The position numbers and the translations under genes are program-made. Of a stretch of DNA of 64,000 nucleotides, positions 9,951 to 18,875 are shown in pieces. Each line of letters starts with the position of its first letter. Within the stretch, counting starts at the first letter, position 1. Under the pieces are notes generated by a model. The model was not told the DNA's origin. It ran no database searches and saw nothing but the letters and a program-made list of their open reading frames with translations. This DNA comes from an uncultured Faecalicatena sp. GTDB lineage: Bacteria > Bacillota > Clostridia > Lachnospirales > Lachnospiraceae. The stretch lies in contig CABTYO010000002.1 in assembly GCA_902489075.1 (NCBI GenBank), forward strand, positions 105,475 through 169,474, given 5' to 3'.

Positions 9951-11891
9951 ATGAAGAAGTTAAAACTGGTTAAGTTAAATCATGTAAAAATCAGAGATTC
10001 ATTCTGGGACAGGTATACACATCTGGTTAAAGATGAGATTTTAGATTATCAGTGGAGAGCGATGAATGATTTGATCAAGGGGGCGGCGCCCAGCCACTGT
10101 ATCGAGAACTTCCGGATAGCGGCGGGGGAGTCTGAGGGAGAGTTCTATGGAGCGGTATTCCAGGACTCGGATGTGGCCAAATGGCTGGAAGCTGTGGCAT
10201 ATACCCTGGCCGCAGAACCTGATGAAGAATTGAAACAACGGGCAGATGCAGTGATCAGCCTGATCGGGAGGGCACAGCAGCCGGATGGATATTTTAATAC
10301 ATATTATATTTTGAAGGAACCGGGGAAACGCTTTCAAAATCTGTGCGAAGGGCATGAACTTTATACACTGGGACATATGATCGAGGCGGCTGTTGCATAT
10401 GAACAGGCAACCGGGGAGACAAAGTTTCTGGAGATTGTAAGCCGGATGGCAGACCTGGTAACAGAAACCTTCGGTCCGGGAGAAGGAAAGATACATGGGA
10501 TGCCGGGACATGAAGAGATAGAGCTTGCCCTTGTGCGGCTGCATGAAGCGACAGGAAAGCGGCAGTATCTGGAGACTGCCAAATACTTTATTGATGTAAG
10601 AGGCACAGGAGAACAGAATTATTTTCTTAAGGAAATGGAAAAAGAAGGTTTTCAGAATCTTTTTCCGGAATTTCAGGATTACCGGCCTGAATACTCACAG
10701 TCACACCTTCCGGTCAGGCAGCAGAGAACAGCGGAGGGCCACGCTGTGCGTGCCGTATATCTCTACTCTGCGATGGCAGATATTGCAGATCTTTATGAAG
10801 ATGAACCACTGTTAAAAGCCTGTGAAGCATTGTGGGAGAATATTGTCGGGAAAAGAATGTATGTGACCGGAGCGATAGGTTCTTCTGGGATACTGGAACG
10901 TTTTACAACGGATTATGATCTTCCGAATGACTGTAATTATGGGGAAACATGTGCTTCCATCGGTTTGGCCCTGTTTGGCAGAAGGATGGCGCAGATTACT
11001 CGTGAAGCAAAGTATTTTGATGTAGTGGAACGTGCTTTATATAACACGGTTCTGGCAGGAATCGCTCTGGATGGTAAGAGTTTTTTCTATGTCAATCCGC
11101 TGGAGGTGTGGCCGGCAAACTGCATGGAACGTACTTCCAGGGAACATGTGAAGAGTGTGAGACAGAAATGGTTCGGTGTTGCCTGCTGTCCTCCCAATAT
11201 TGCCAGAACGCTGTCTTCACTGGGACAGTATATATACGGATATGAAGAAAATACCCTCTATGTGAATCTGTTTATAGGAAACGAAACGGAGCTGGAACTG
11301 AAAGACGGACGGGTGAAAATCTCTCTGGATACCCGGTTTCCCGTAGAAAATACATATTCCATCCAGATTGAGGGGGAAGTCCGGGATATGACACTTGCGC
11401 TTCGGATTCCAGACTATGCAGAACATTATCAGGTTTGTATTGATGGGGATGAGACGGAATATCAGGAAGTAAAAGGATATGCCTGCATCAGAGGGGATCT
11501 GAGGGGCAGGACGGTCCTGGCAGTCTTTGAGTCTTCTCCGCGTTATGTGCGTGCAAATCCGAATGTGCGGGCAGATGCAGGGAAAGTGTGTATGATGAAC
11601 GGACCCATCGTATATGCGTTGGAAGAAATAGATAATGCTCCCAATTTACCGGGAGTCTATCTGGATACATCAAAGGAGCCGGTGATCGTGAAAGAACCGG
11701 AGCTTTTCGGCGGAACGGATCTGCTGGAGGCGGAGGGATTCCGTATCGCATATGATGAGTGGCCGGACGGACAGCTATATGGAGCATGCAGGCCACGTTT
11801 TGAAAAAACCAGAGTAAAAGCGGTTCCTTATGCTTACTGGAATAACAGAGGGGAAGGAGAGATGGCGGTCTGGGTCAAGGAATGGTTTTAA
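9951..11891 (+). CDS. GH127 family beta-L-arabinofuranosidase-like enzyme
   Basis: About 646 residues from the ATG at 9951; an in-frame ATG at 9930 is less likely because the family begins close to the VKIRDSFW motif. The protein matches the HypBA1 type, which removes terminal beta-L-arabinofuranose with a zinc-bound cysteine nucleophile. By my count the zinc and catalytic residues are Glu332 and Cys334 (YGETCAS) and Cys412-Cys413 (GVACCPPN), in the spacing known for HypBA1. There is no signal peptide, so it acts in the cytoplasm on imported sugar. It is the last gene of the transporter and two-component operon. GH127 contains other specificities, so the exact substrate is uncertain. Confidence 0.88.
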   Translation: MKKLKLVKLNHVKIRDSFWDRYTHLVKDEILDYQWRAMNDLIKGAAPSHCIENFRIAAGESEGEFYGAVFQDSDVAKWLEAVAYTLAAEPDEELKQRADAVISLIGRAQQPDGYFNTYYILKEPGKRFQNLCEGHELYTLGHMIEAAVAYEQATGETKFLEIVSRMADLVTETFGPGEGKIHGMPGHEEIELALVRLHEATGKRQYLETAKYFIDVRGTGEQNYFLKEMEKEGFQNLFPEFQDYRPEYSQSHLPVRQQRTAEGHAVRAVYLYSAMADIADLYEDEPLLKACEALWENIVGKRMYVTGAIGSSGILERFTTDYDLPNDCNYGETCASIGLALFGRRMAQITREAKYFDVVERALYNTVLAGIALDGKSFFYVNPLEVWPANCMERTSREHVKSVRQKWFGVACCPPNIARTLSSLGQYIYGYEENTLYVNLFIGNETELELKDGRVKISLDTRFPVENTYSIQIEGEVRDMTLALRIPDYAEHYQVCIDGDETEYQEVKGYACIRGDLRGRTVLAVFESSPRYVRANPNVRADAGKVCMMNGPIVYALEEIDNAPNLPGVYLDTSKEPVIVKEPELFGGTDLLEAEGFRIAYDEWPDGQLYGACRPRFEKTRVKAVPYAYWNNRGEGEMAVWVKEWF

Positions 11892-11987
11892 AGCTTATGC
11901 AAAATTTTTCTCTTGTGGGATTTGGATTTTAGTGCTATGATTGACTGCGTGATGATTCAAATTTAACAAGGAAAGGAAACGAGAAAC

Positions 11988-13283
11988 GTGACCTATAAAG
12001 AAGCAAGGGTATATTTGGACGAAGTGTCGAAATACGGAAGTGTACTTGGCTTGGATACGATTCGAGGTCTGTTGCGTGAGCTTGCAAATCCCCAGGATGA
12101 TTTAAAGTTCATACATATCGCAGGAACGAATGGAAAGGGATCTGTGCTTGCATACACTTCAACAATTTTAAGTGAGGCAGGGTACAGGACGGGAAGATAT
12201 GTATCGCCAACAGTGGTTTCCTATTTGGAGCGGATTCAGGTAGACGGAGAGTGGATACCAGAAGAGGAGTTCGCAGAATTAGTGGAAGAGGTTCAGAAAG
12301 CTATTGCACGTATGGAGACTTTAGGTGAGGCAAGCCCCACAGTTTTTGAAGTTGAGACGGCGATAGCTTTTTTGTATTTTAAGAAGATGAAATGTGATAT
12401 CGTGGTGCTTGAGACGGGGCTGGGCGGTACACTGGATGCGACCAATATCGTGGAAAATACGGCCGCGGCGGTGTTCGCATCCATCGGCCGGGACCATATG
12501 GGCTTTTTGGGTGATACGCTGGAGGAGATCGCGGCGAATAAGGCCGGGATCATCAAGCCGGGCTGTTTTGTCGTAACGGCAGAGCAGAAGCCGGAGGCAA
12601 TGAAAGTGTTGGAAGAAAAAGCCGGTGAGTTTTCCTGTCCCATGTATACTGCTGATTCCGCACAGGCCGATATTGAGGAAGAGAGCTGGGATGGACAGCG
12701 ATTTTCATACGGAAAGTGGAAAGATATCGGGATTGCACTGGGCGGAAGACACCAGATTGTCAATGCTCTGACCGTTCTCCGGCTGATGGAAGGGCTGAAT
12801 GAACATGGATTCAGGGTGCCGGAGCGTGCAGTCCGGGAAGGATTTGCAAAGGCAGTCTGGCCGGGAAGATTCACCTGTATTGACAGAGATCCGCTGTTTA
12901 TTATCGATGGGGCGCATAATGAGGATGCGGCCCTTAAGCTAAGGGAGACGGTGGAACGGTATTTCTCAGACAGGAAGCTGACCTTTATCATGGGAGTATT
13001 CAAGGATAAAGAGTATGATAAGATTGCCCGGATCATGGCACCTCTGGCGGAGAAGATTTATACCATTGATCTGCCGGATGAAGGCCGGACCTTGAAAGCA
13101 GAGGAACTGAAAGCGGCGGTGGCGCCTTACTGCGCGGATGTGGAGGCTGTTTTGGATCTTCACACTGCAGTGGACAGGGCGTATGAAACGGGAAACGCAG
13201 AAGATGTAATACTGGCATTCGGCTCCCTGTCTTATCTGGGGCAGGTTATGGATTTGGTGCGGCAGAGAAAGGAGAAGTCATGA
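11988..13283 (+). CDS. folC: Bifunctional folylpolyglutamate/dihydrofolate synthase
   Basis: A 431-residue Mur-ligase-family enzyme that adds glutamate to dihydropteroate and to reduced folates. The P-loop [11 protein letters not shown] (near residue 45), the Omega-loop-like segment ([19 protein letters not shown]) and [19 protein letters not shown] are visible. It starts at a GTG with AGGAAAGGAAACG upstream. It opens a five-gene folate operon and its end overlaps folE by 4 bp. The enzyme is cytoplasmic. Length and motifs are complete. Confidence 0.95.
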   Translation: MTYKEARVYLDEVSKYGSVLGLDTIRGLLRELANPQDDLKFIHIAGTNGKGSVLAYTSTILSEAGYRTGRYVSPTVVSYLERIQVDGEWIPEEEFAELVEEVQKAIARMETLGEASPTVFEVETAIAFLYFKKMKCDIVVLETGLGGTLDATNIVENTAAAVFASIGRDHMGFLGDTLEEIAANKAGIIKPGCFVVTAEQKPEAMKVLEEKAGEFSCPMYTADSAQADIEEESWDGQRFSYGKWKDIGIALGGRHQIVNALTVLRLMEGLNEHGFRVPERAVREGFAKAVWPGRFTCIDRDPLFIIDGAHNEDAALKLRETVERYFSDRKLTFIMGVFKDKEYDKIARIMAPLAEKIYTIDLPDEGRTLKAEELKAAVAPYCADVEAVLDLHTAVDRAYETGNAEDVILAFGSLSYLGQVMDLVRQRKEKS

Positions 13284-13834
13284 TAGATCAGGAGAAAATA
13301 AAACAGGCAGTGACACTTTTATTAGAAGGTCTCGGAGAAGACGTTACCCGGGAAGGGCTTGTGGAGACGCCGGAGCGGATCGCCCGGATGTACGGGGAAC
13401 TTTACGGGGGAATGTATGAGGATCCTGCAGAGCATTTAAAAAAGACATTTCACGTGGCTGACAATGAGATGGTGATTGAGAAAGATATCACGTTTTATTC
13501 TACCTGTGAACATCATCTGCTTCCTTTTTATGGAAAGGCACACATCGCTTATATTCCGGATGGGAAAGTGGTGGGCTTAAGCAAGCTTGCCAGAACAGTG
13601 GAGGTGTTTGCCAGAAGACTGCAGCTCCAGGAACAGCTGACCGGACAGATCGCGGATGCGCTCATGGAACATCTAAAGCCAAAGGGAGTCCTCGTCATGA
13701 TCGAGGCAGAACATATGTGTATGACGATGCGCGGCATCAAAAAACCGGGTAGCCAGACGGTCACGGTTGTGAAACGGGGTGCCTTTCTGGAGGATCCGGA
13801 GCTGACCAATCAGTTTTTTCAGATGCTGCGTTAG
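13280..13834 (+). CDS. folE: GTP cyclohydrolase I
   Basis: A 184-residue enzyme of normal length that converts GTP to 7,8-dihydroneopterin triphosphate, the first step of the folate pathway. The zinc-binding segment [10 protein letters not shown] (Cys76, His79 by my count) and the later [15 protein letters not shown] motif, with the third metal ligand Cys, are both present. The ATG overlaps the folC stop by 4 bp, so expression is coupled. This is the canonical zinc-dependent FolE type and not the FolE2 type. Confidence 0.97.
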   Translation: MIDQEKIKQAVTLLLEGLGEDVTREGLVETPERIARMYGELYGGMYEDPAEHLKKTFHVADNEMVIEKDITFYSTCEHHLLPFYGKAHIAYIPDGKVVGLSKLARTVEVFARRLQLQEQLTGQIADALMEHLKPKGVLVMIEAEHMCMTMRGIKKPGSQTVTVVKRGAFLEDPELTNQFFQMLR

Positions 13835-13860
13835 AGAGTGCTTTGGCAAGGAGGGCATCT

Positions 13861-14343
13861 ATGAAAGCAGTTGAAAAGATCAGGAAACACCCGCTTTATA
13901 CAAAATGTTATCAAAAGGTGGAGAAGGCGGAAGAGGACAGGATTTTCTGCAGGCACCAACTGACACATCTTTTGGATACGGCAAGGATTGCCTATATCCG
14001 CAGTCTGGAAGAGAATCTGGGACTGAAAAAGGAAATGATCTATGCGGCAGCTCTGATGCATGATCTCGGGAAATACCGTCAGTATGAGGACGGGACACCG
14101 CATGAAGTGGCAGGAGCAGAGATTGCAGCAGAGATTTTAAAGGATATCGATGACTTTACAGAGGCAGAGAAAGAGGATATCATAAGGGCGGTAAGAGAAC
14201 ACCGACGCCTGAAAGAAGGGATGTCTCAGCTTGGCAGACTTCTGTATGAAAGCGATAAATTATCGAGAGCATGCTATGCATGTCCGGCAGAACCACAGTG
14301 TAACTGGAGTGACCAGAAAAAGAATCTGGAGATCAAATGGTAG
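13861..14343 (+). CDS. HD-domain protein of the folate operon
   Basis: About 160 residues from the ATG at 13861, which has AAGGAGG just upstream. The HD metal-binding pattern is visible: a first His (HLLDTARIAY), then MHDLGKYRQY as the His-Asp pair, then HEVAG and a later Asp. Such proteins are metal-dependent phosphohydrolases acting on nucleotides or related phosphates. Its place between folE and folP suggests it could remove phosphate from a pterin intermediate, filling the step after FolE. That is inference from position only. Its last codons overlap the folP start. Confidence 0.85.
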   Translation: MKAVEKIRKHPLYTKCYQKVEKAEEDRIFCRHQLTHLLDTARIAYIRSLEENLGLKKEMIYAAALMHDLGKYRQYEDGTPHEVAGAEIAAEILKDIDDFTEAEKEDIIRAVREHRRLKEGMSQLGRLLYESDKLSRACYACPAEPQCNWSDQKKNLEIKW

Positions 14344-15179
14344 AAGAAAGGTTTGGCAGAGCAATGAAAATAGGCAGAAGAGAATTTGACACAGAACATC
14401 ATACATATATCATGGGAATTCTGAATGTAACACCGGATTCATTTTCAGATGGGGGAAAATACAACCAGCTGGATGCGGCGCTTGCACATGCGGAAGAGAT
14501 GATCCGGGACGGCGCCGATATTCTGGATGTGGGCGGTGAATCTACGCGGCCGGGACATGAGCAGATCTCGGAGCAGGAGGAGATCGAGAGGGTCGTGCCC
14601 GTGATCGAACAGCTGACTTCCCGGTTTGATATCCCGGTTTCCATTGATACCTATAAGAGCCGTGTGGCAGGCGCAGCGCTGGATGCAGGAGCGGTTCTGG
14701 TCAACGACATCTGGGGATTGAAATACGATGAGAAGATGGCGGGTGTGATCGCGGAAAGCGGTGTGGCATGCTGTCTGATGCACAACAGGGAGAAGGCGGA
14801 ATATGTGAACTTTCTGCCGGATGTGCTGGAGGACCTGCAAAAGAGTGTGAATCTTGCAAAAAAGGCAGGAATTGCAGAGGATAAGATTATCCTGGATCCG
14901 GGTGTGGGATTTGGAAAGACGTACGAGATGAACCTGGAGATCATCAAACAGCTGAACCGGCTGAAGTTTCTTGGATATCCGGTTCTGCTTGGCACCTCCC
15001 GGAAGTCCGTGATCGGGCTTACGCTGGATCTGCCGAAAGACCAGCGGGAGGAAGGTACGCTGGTGACCACGGTCATGGGAATGCAGAGCGGCTGTGCATT
15101 TGTGAGAGTACATGATGTAAAGGCGAATAAGCGTGCCATCCAGATGACAGAAGCAATCATGAGGGAACATCAGGTTTAG
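14337..15179 (+). CDS. folP: Dihydropteroate synthase
   Basis: A 280-residue TIM-barrel enzyme joining p-aminobenzoate to the pterin pyrophosphate; it is the sulfonamide target. The signature GILNVTPDSFSDGGKY, the DVGGESTRPG motif and the later LDPGVGFGKT and LGTSRKSVIG motifs are all present. The ATG at 14337 overlaps the HD gene by 7 bp and has GGAG before it. An alternative ATG at 14364 would shorten the N-terminus by nine residues. It sits in the correct order for a folate operon. Confidence 0.97.
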   Translation: MVEERFGRAMKIGRREFDTEHHTYIMGILNVTPDSFSDGGKYNQLDAALAHAEEMIRDGADILDVGGESTRPGHEQISEQEEIERVVPVIEQLTSRFDIPVSIDTYKSRVAGAALDAGAVLVNDIWGLKYDEKMAGVIAESGVACCLMHNREKAEYVNFLPDVLEDLQKSVNLAKKAGIAEDKIILDPGVGFGKTYEMNLEIIKQLNRLKFLGYPVLLGTSRKSVIGLTLDLPKDQREEGTLVTTVMGMQSGCAFVRVHDVKANKRAIQMTEAIMREHQV

Positions 15180-15210
15180 AATAGAAGAAACGTAAGAAAA
15201 GGAATGAAAC

Positions 15211-16023
15211 ATGGACCAGATTAAAATAGAAAACTTAGAAGTATTTGCAAAGCACGGGGTTTTCCCGGAGGAGAATGTGCTGGGGCAGAAGTTCCTGATT
15301 TCCGCTGTATTGCATACGGACACCAGATCTGCAGGAAAGACGGACGATCTGACGGCTTCGATCCATTATGGGGAAGTCAGCCAGTTTATAGATAAATATA
15401 TGAAAGAACACACCTACCAGCTGATCGAGCGGGTGGCAGAGAGTCTGGCGGAGGCGCTTTTACTTCATACAGAACATCTTTCGAAGATTGAACTGGAAGT
15501 GAAGAAGCCGTGGGCGCCTGTGGGCCTGCCTCTGGAAACGGTATCCGTAAAGATCGTGAGGCAGTGGCACACGGCATATATCGCTCTCGGCTCCAATATG
15601 GGAGAGAAGCAGCAGTATCTGGATGATGCGGTAAAGGCTCTGGATGCATGGCACGGCTGCAAGGTAGAAAAAACTTCCTCATGGCTTGTCACTGAGCCTT
15701 ATGGGGTGACAGACCAGGATGAATTCCTCAATGGCTGTCTCAAGCTCAGGACCCTGTTAACACCGGAGGAACTTTTAGAAGTCCTCAATCAGATCGAGCA
15801 GGATGCAGGGAGGGAGCGGATCATTCACTGGGGACCAAGGACGCTGGATCTGGATATTATTTTCTATGACGACCTGATTGTGGAGACAGACGAACTGTGC
15901 ATCCCACATGTGGAAATGCATAAGAGAGACTTTGTATTGAAGCCCCTGCATGAGATCGCACCATATAAACATCATCCCGGGAATGGGAAGACCGTGCGGG
16001 AGATGCTGGAAGAGCTTATGTAG
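15211..16023 (+). CDS. folBK: Fused dihydroneopterin aldolase / HPPK
   Basis: A 270-residue two-domain protein. Residues 1 to about 117 form the FolB domain (IENLEVFAKHGVFPEENVLGQ), which cleaves dihydroneopterin. Residues about 123-270 form the FolK domain (YIALGSNMGEK, GPRTLDLDIIFYDD), which adds pyrophosphate to hydroxymethyl-dihydropterin. The fusion joins two consecutive steps and feeds FolP directly. It is the last gene of the operon and is followed by a very long terminator hairpin. Similar fusions are known in Gram-positive bacteria. Confidence 0.96.
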   Translation: MDQIKIENLEVFAKHGVFPEENVLGQKFLISAVLHTDTRSAGKTDDLTASIHYGEVSQFIDKYMKEHTYQLIERVAESLAEALLLHTEHLSKIELEVKKPWAPVGLPLETVSVKIVRQWHTAYIALGSNMGEKQQYLDDAVKALDAWHGCKVEKTSSWLVTEPYGVTDQDEFLNGCLKLRTLLTPEELLEVLNQIEQDAGRERIIHWGPRTLDLDIIFYDDLIVETDELCIPHVEMHKRDFVLKPLHEIAPYKHHPGNGKTVREMLEELM

Positions 16024-16039
16024 AGGAAGAAAAAGCAGA

Positions 16040-16110
16040 AGATAAAGATAGAAAAAGCTGTCTGGCTTAGTGTATATCATTAAGCCGGACAGCTTTTTCT
16101 ATCTTTATCT
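16040..16110. terminator. Bidirectional terminator, 30-bp stem
   Basis: Two 30-nt arms (16040-16069 and 16081-16110) pair along their whole length with one T-G wobble and an 11-nt loop. A-runs on one side and T-runs on the other let it work for both folBK and the convergent aroA. Confidence 0.93.
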
Positions 16111-16156
16111 GTCAAATCGGATATTCAAAAATCCGCTTCACAGCTTCCTTCTAACC

Positions 16157-17449
16157 TTATAGCAGCTGTTCAAAGGAATCATAGAATCCCGGATAGGACA
16201 CTTCCACGCAGCGGCTGTCCAGGATGTGGGTATTCCCCTCTGCAACCAGTGCGGCGATGCTGAAGGCCATCGCGATTCTGTGGTCGAGAAGAGTATGGAT
16301 CGTGGCACCCTTAAGTGGTCTGCCGCCGTCGATGATCATACCGTCAAAGGTCGGGGTGACGCGGCATCCCATTGCCGTGAGGTTGTCGCAGATGGTCTCG
16401 ATCCTGTCCGTCTCTTTGACTTTCAGTTCAGAGGCATCGCGGATCACGGTAGTTCCTTCCGCCATAGCAGCCATGACAGCGATGACCGGAATCTCATCGA
16501 TCAGAGTCGGGATGATATCCCCTTCAATTGTGACGCCGTGCAGCTTACTGGTGCGCACAAGAATGTCAGCGATGCGTTCCCCGCCTTCAATCCGCTCATT
16601 CAGGAGAGTGATATCACCGCCCATGTCCTCGCAGACCTTTAAGATCCCGGCACGGGTCGGGTTGATTCCTGTATTTTTGATCAGGATTTCTGAATCAGGT
16701 ACAATCAGTCCGGCAGCGATAAAGTAAGCGGCCGAAGAAATATCTCCCGGGACGATGATCTTCTGTCCGTATAATTCCTCGCAGGGACGAATATAAGCGG
16801 TCGCCCTGGTGGAGTTCAGGTCATGGGCAGTCCTCAAGTCGGCGCCGAATTCTTTCAGCATCAGCTCGGTGTGGTTCCGGGAAAGGCTGGGCTCTGTAAC
16901 AGAGGTCTCTCCGTCTGCATAAAGTCCTGCCAGCAGGACACAGGATTTGACCTGTGCGGATGCCACAGGAGATTCATAATGGATACCGTGAAGATCTCCT
17001 TTTGTGATATAAAGCGGTGCACAGCCATTGTGCAGAATACTGGAAATATTGGCGCCCATCTGTGTCAGTGGATCGATGATCCGTTTCATGGGACGGGAAT
17101 TCAGGGAATGGTCGCCGGAAAGCTTGCAGTCAAAGGACTGTCCGGCAAGGATGCCTGAAATCAGCCGGGTCGTGGTGCCGCTGTTGCCCACATCCAGAAT
17201 ATCATTGGGGGCACTCAGACCGTGCAGTCCCTTTCCGTGTACTGTAATTACGTCATTGTTCTGCTCGATCTCAATTCCCAGCCTCCGAAAACAGTTGATC
17301 GTGGCAAGGCAGTCCGCGCCTTCCAGAAAATGATGGATCTCAGTAGTTCCCTTTGCAATGGATCCGAACATGACGCAGCGGTGGGAGATGGATTTGTCTC
17401 CCGGAACCGAAATTTCACCTCGGAGGCCTGTAATATTTGTTAATTCCAT
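16157..17449 (-). CDS. aroA: 3-phosphoshikimate 1-carboxyvinyltransferase (EPSP synthase)
   Basis: About 430 residues from the ATG at 17449, chosen for the AGAAAGGA site upstream; an ATG at 17488 has no such site. The enzyme joins shikimate-3-phosphate with PEP in aromatic amino-acid synthesis. Motifs visible are SVPGDKSISHR near the N-terminus, VGNSGTTTRL, and ELKVKETDRI near the C-terminal third. These forms resemble the Gram-positive type more than the E. coli type. It follows tyrA on the same strand with a gap of under 50 bp, so the two probably form one aromatic operon. Confidence 0.96.
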   Translation of the reverse strand: MELTNITGLRGEISVPGDKSISHRCVMFGSIAKGTTEIHHFLEGADCLATINCFRRLGIEIEQNNDVITVHGKGLHGLSAPNDILDVGNSGTTTRLISGILAGQSFDCKLSGDHSLNSRPMKRIIDPLTQMGANISSILHNGCAPLYITKGDLHGIHYESPVASAQVKSCVLLAGLYADGETSVTEPSLSRNHTELMLKEFGADLRTAHDLNSTRATAYIRPCEELYGQKIIVPGDISSAAYFIAAGLIVPDSEILIKNTGINPTRAGILKVCEDMGGDITLLNERIEGGERIADILVRTSKLHGVTIEGDIIPTLIDEIPVIAVMAAMAEGTTVIRDASELKVKETDRIETICDNLTAMGCRVTPTFDGMIIDGGRPLKGATIHTLLDHRIAMAFSIAALVAEGNTHILDSRCVEVSYPGFYDSFEQLL

Positions 17450-17496
17450 AAAATTTGTATATCCTTTCTGTAACGTTCTGTCTTTCATTTCTGAGA

Positions 17497-18591
17497 TTAT
17501 ATCTCATAAACAATGTAGCGGTATTTCTTAAGCAGTTCTGCAGCCTTGGCAGATGAGGCCTCATCATAGAACTCGATCCGCAGTACTCCTTCTTCAAACT
17601 CCCTGTTATGTACAATGCCGATATTCTTAATACTGATGCTGCTGCTTGCAAGAATCGTTGCGATTGTTGCAATACCTCCGGCCTCATCGATGATGTCGCA
17701 GTAAACGGCGAACTGCTTTTTGATCGGTCCGGCAGAAGCATTCGGCATGGAATCCCGGTAATCCCTGGAATCCTCGAACATGGAATAAAGCTCCTGCTCG
17801 GCTTCCTCATCCACCGCATCTTTGGCCTTCTTTAAAAAATCGATATAATTACCAAGAATCCGGGAAATATTTTTCTTATTCTTTAAACAGATCTGCTGCC
17901 ACATGACCGGGGAGGAGGAGGCGATGCGCGTGATATCCTTGAACCCTCCGGCAGCCAGACTCTTCATCAGTTCATCCTTTGTATCTGTATCGTGTACAAA
18001 GTTGACCAGGCTGGATGCGATGATGTGGGGCAGATGGCTGATCGTTCCGGTAATATAGTCGTGTTCTTCATAATCCAGTATAATAGGAAGAGCTTTCAGC
18101 GCCTCTGTAAACTTCCTGCAGGCCTCCACTTTTTCCTGAGAAACCTTCGCAGAAGGGGTCAGGATATAGTAAGCATTTTCAATCAGAACAGGCCTGGAAT
18201 TTACAAATCCGCTTTTCTCTGAGCCTGCCATGGGATGTCCACCGATAAAATATTCCTCCAGGCCAAGGCGGATGACTTCCTCATGAATCGAAGTCTTCAC
18301 ACTGCCTACATCAGTCAGGATGCATTCCGGTGTAAGATAGTCTTTAAGCTGCGTTAAATAAGCAGTATTATAAGCAATGGGGGCGCAGAGGAAAATATAG
18401 CTGCATCCCTTGAAATTCTCATCAATAGAAGATAAGGAAGTGTGGATTGTTCCTTCCTGGACTGCCAGGGCCAGGGTCTCCTTGCTCTTGTCAAAAGCCA
18501 GAAGCTCATAATCCGGGAAATACTGCCGGATTGCTTTGGCAATCGAACCTCCGATTAGTCCCAGACCAATAAATCCAATTTTCTTTGTCAT
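17497..18591 (-). CDS. tyrA: Prephenate dehydrogenase with C-terminal ACT domain
   Basis: A 364-residue protein. The N-terminal Rossmann motif (GFIGLGLIGGSIAKAI) binds NAD, and the middle part carries HPMAGSEKSGF with the catalytic region of prephenate dehydrogenases. After about residue 290 an ACT-like regulatory domain follows (AGGIATIATILASSSISIKNIG), suggesting feedback control by tyrosine. The enzyme makes 4-hydroxyphenylpyruvate for tyrosine synthesis. It is the first gene of the minus-strand pair with aroA and is divergent from the EF-G-like gene. Confidence 0.95.
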   Translation of the reverse strand: MTKKIGFIGLGLIGGSIAKAIRQYFPDYELLAFDKSKETLALAVQEGTIHTSLSSIDENFKGCSYIFLCAPIAYNTAYLTQLKDYLTPECILTDVGSVKTSIHEEVIRLGLEEYFIGGHPMAGSEKSGFVNSRPVLIENAYYILTPSAKVSQEKVEACRKFTEALKALPIILDYEEHDYITGTISHLPHIIASSLVNFVHDTDTKDELMKSLAAGGFKDITRIASSSPVMWQQICLKNKKNISRILGNYIDFLKKAKDAVDEEAEQELYSMFEDSRDYRDSMPNASAGPIKKQFAVYCDIIDEAGGIATIATILASSSISIKNIGIVHNREFEEGVLRIEFYDEASSAKAAELLKKYRYIVYEI

Positions 18592-18771
18592 GTCAATTCT
18601 AGTCCTTTCTGGTAATAATCAAGTAAAATTACATAAACCAGTTTAACATTTTAAACTGAAAAAGTAAACGGATTTACAGGCAGCTTTTCCCTGTAAGTCT
18701 GATAAACTGGTAAAAAATGAGTAAGCAGGCACACAATTTGCAAATTTCTTTGTTAAAAATTTATAAATGAG

Positions 18772-18800
18772 TTGTAATGAGAAAGATTTTTTAGTACAAT
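18772..18800 (+). promoter_or_regulatory. Promoter of the EF-G-like gene
   Basis: -35 TTGTAA (18772-18777), 17-bp spacer, -10 TACAAT (18795-18800). It lies about 75 bp before the gene start, in the tyrA/EF-G divergent region. Confidence 0.75.
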
Positions 18801-18875
18801 ATACACATAATACGTGTGCGCCGGAAGTACAATATAAAGCATGCGCATAATAACGACACACAAGGAGGCAGCAGC

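Noticed and set aside
12293..13036. A 247-codon frame antisense to folC
   Set aside because: The plus-strand folC has all family motifs. The antisense translation is Ser/Pro-rich without recognisable domains.
14445..15323. Long open frames antisense to folP and folBK (up to 292 codons)
   Set aside because: They are shadows of strongly supported folate genes, have no ribosome site of note and give low-complexity His/Cys-rich translations.
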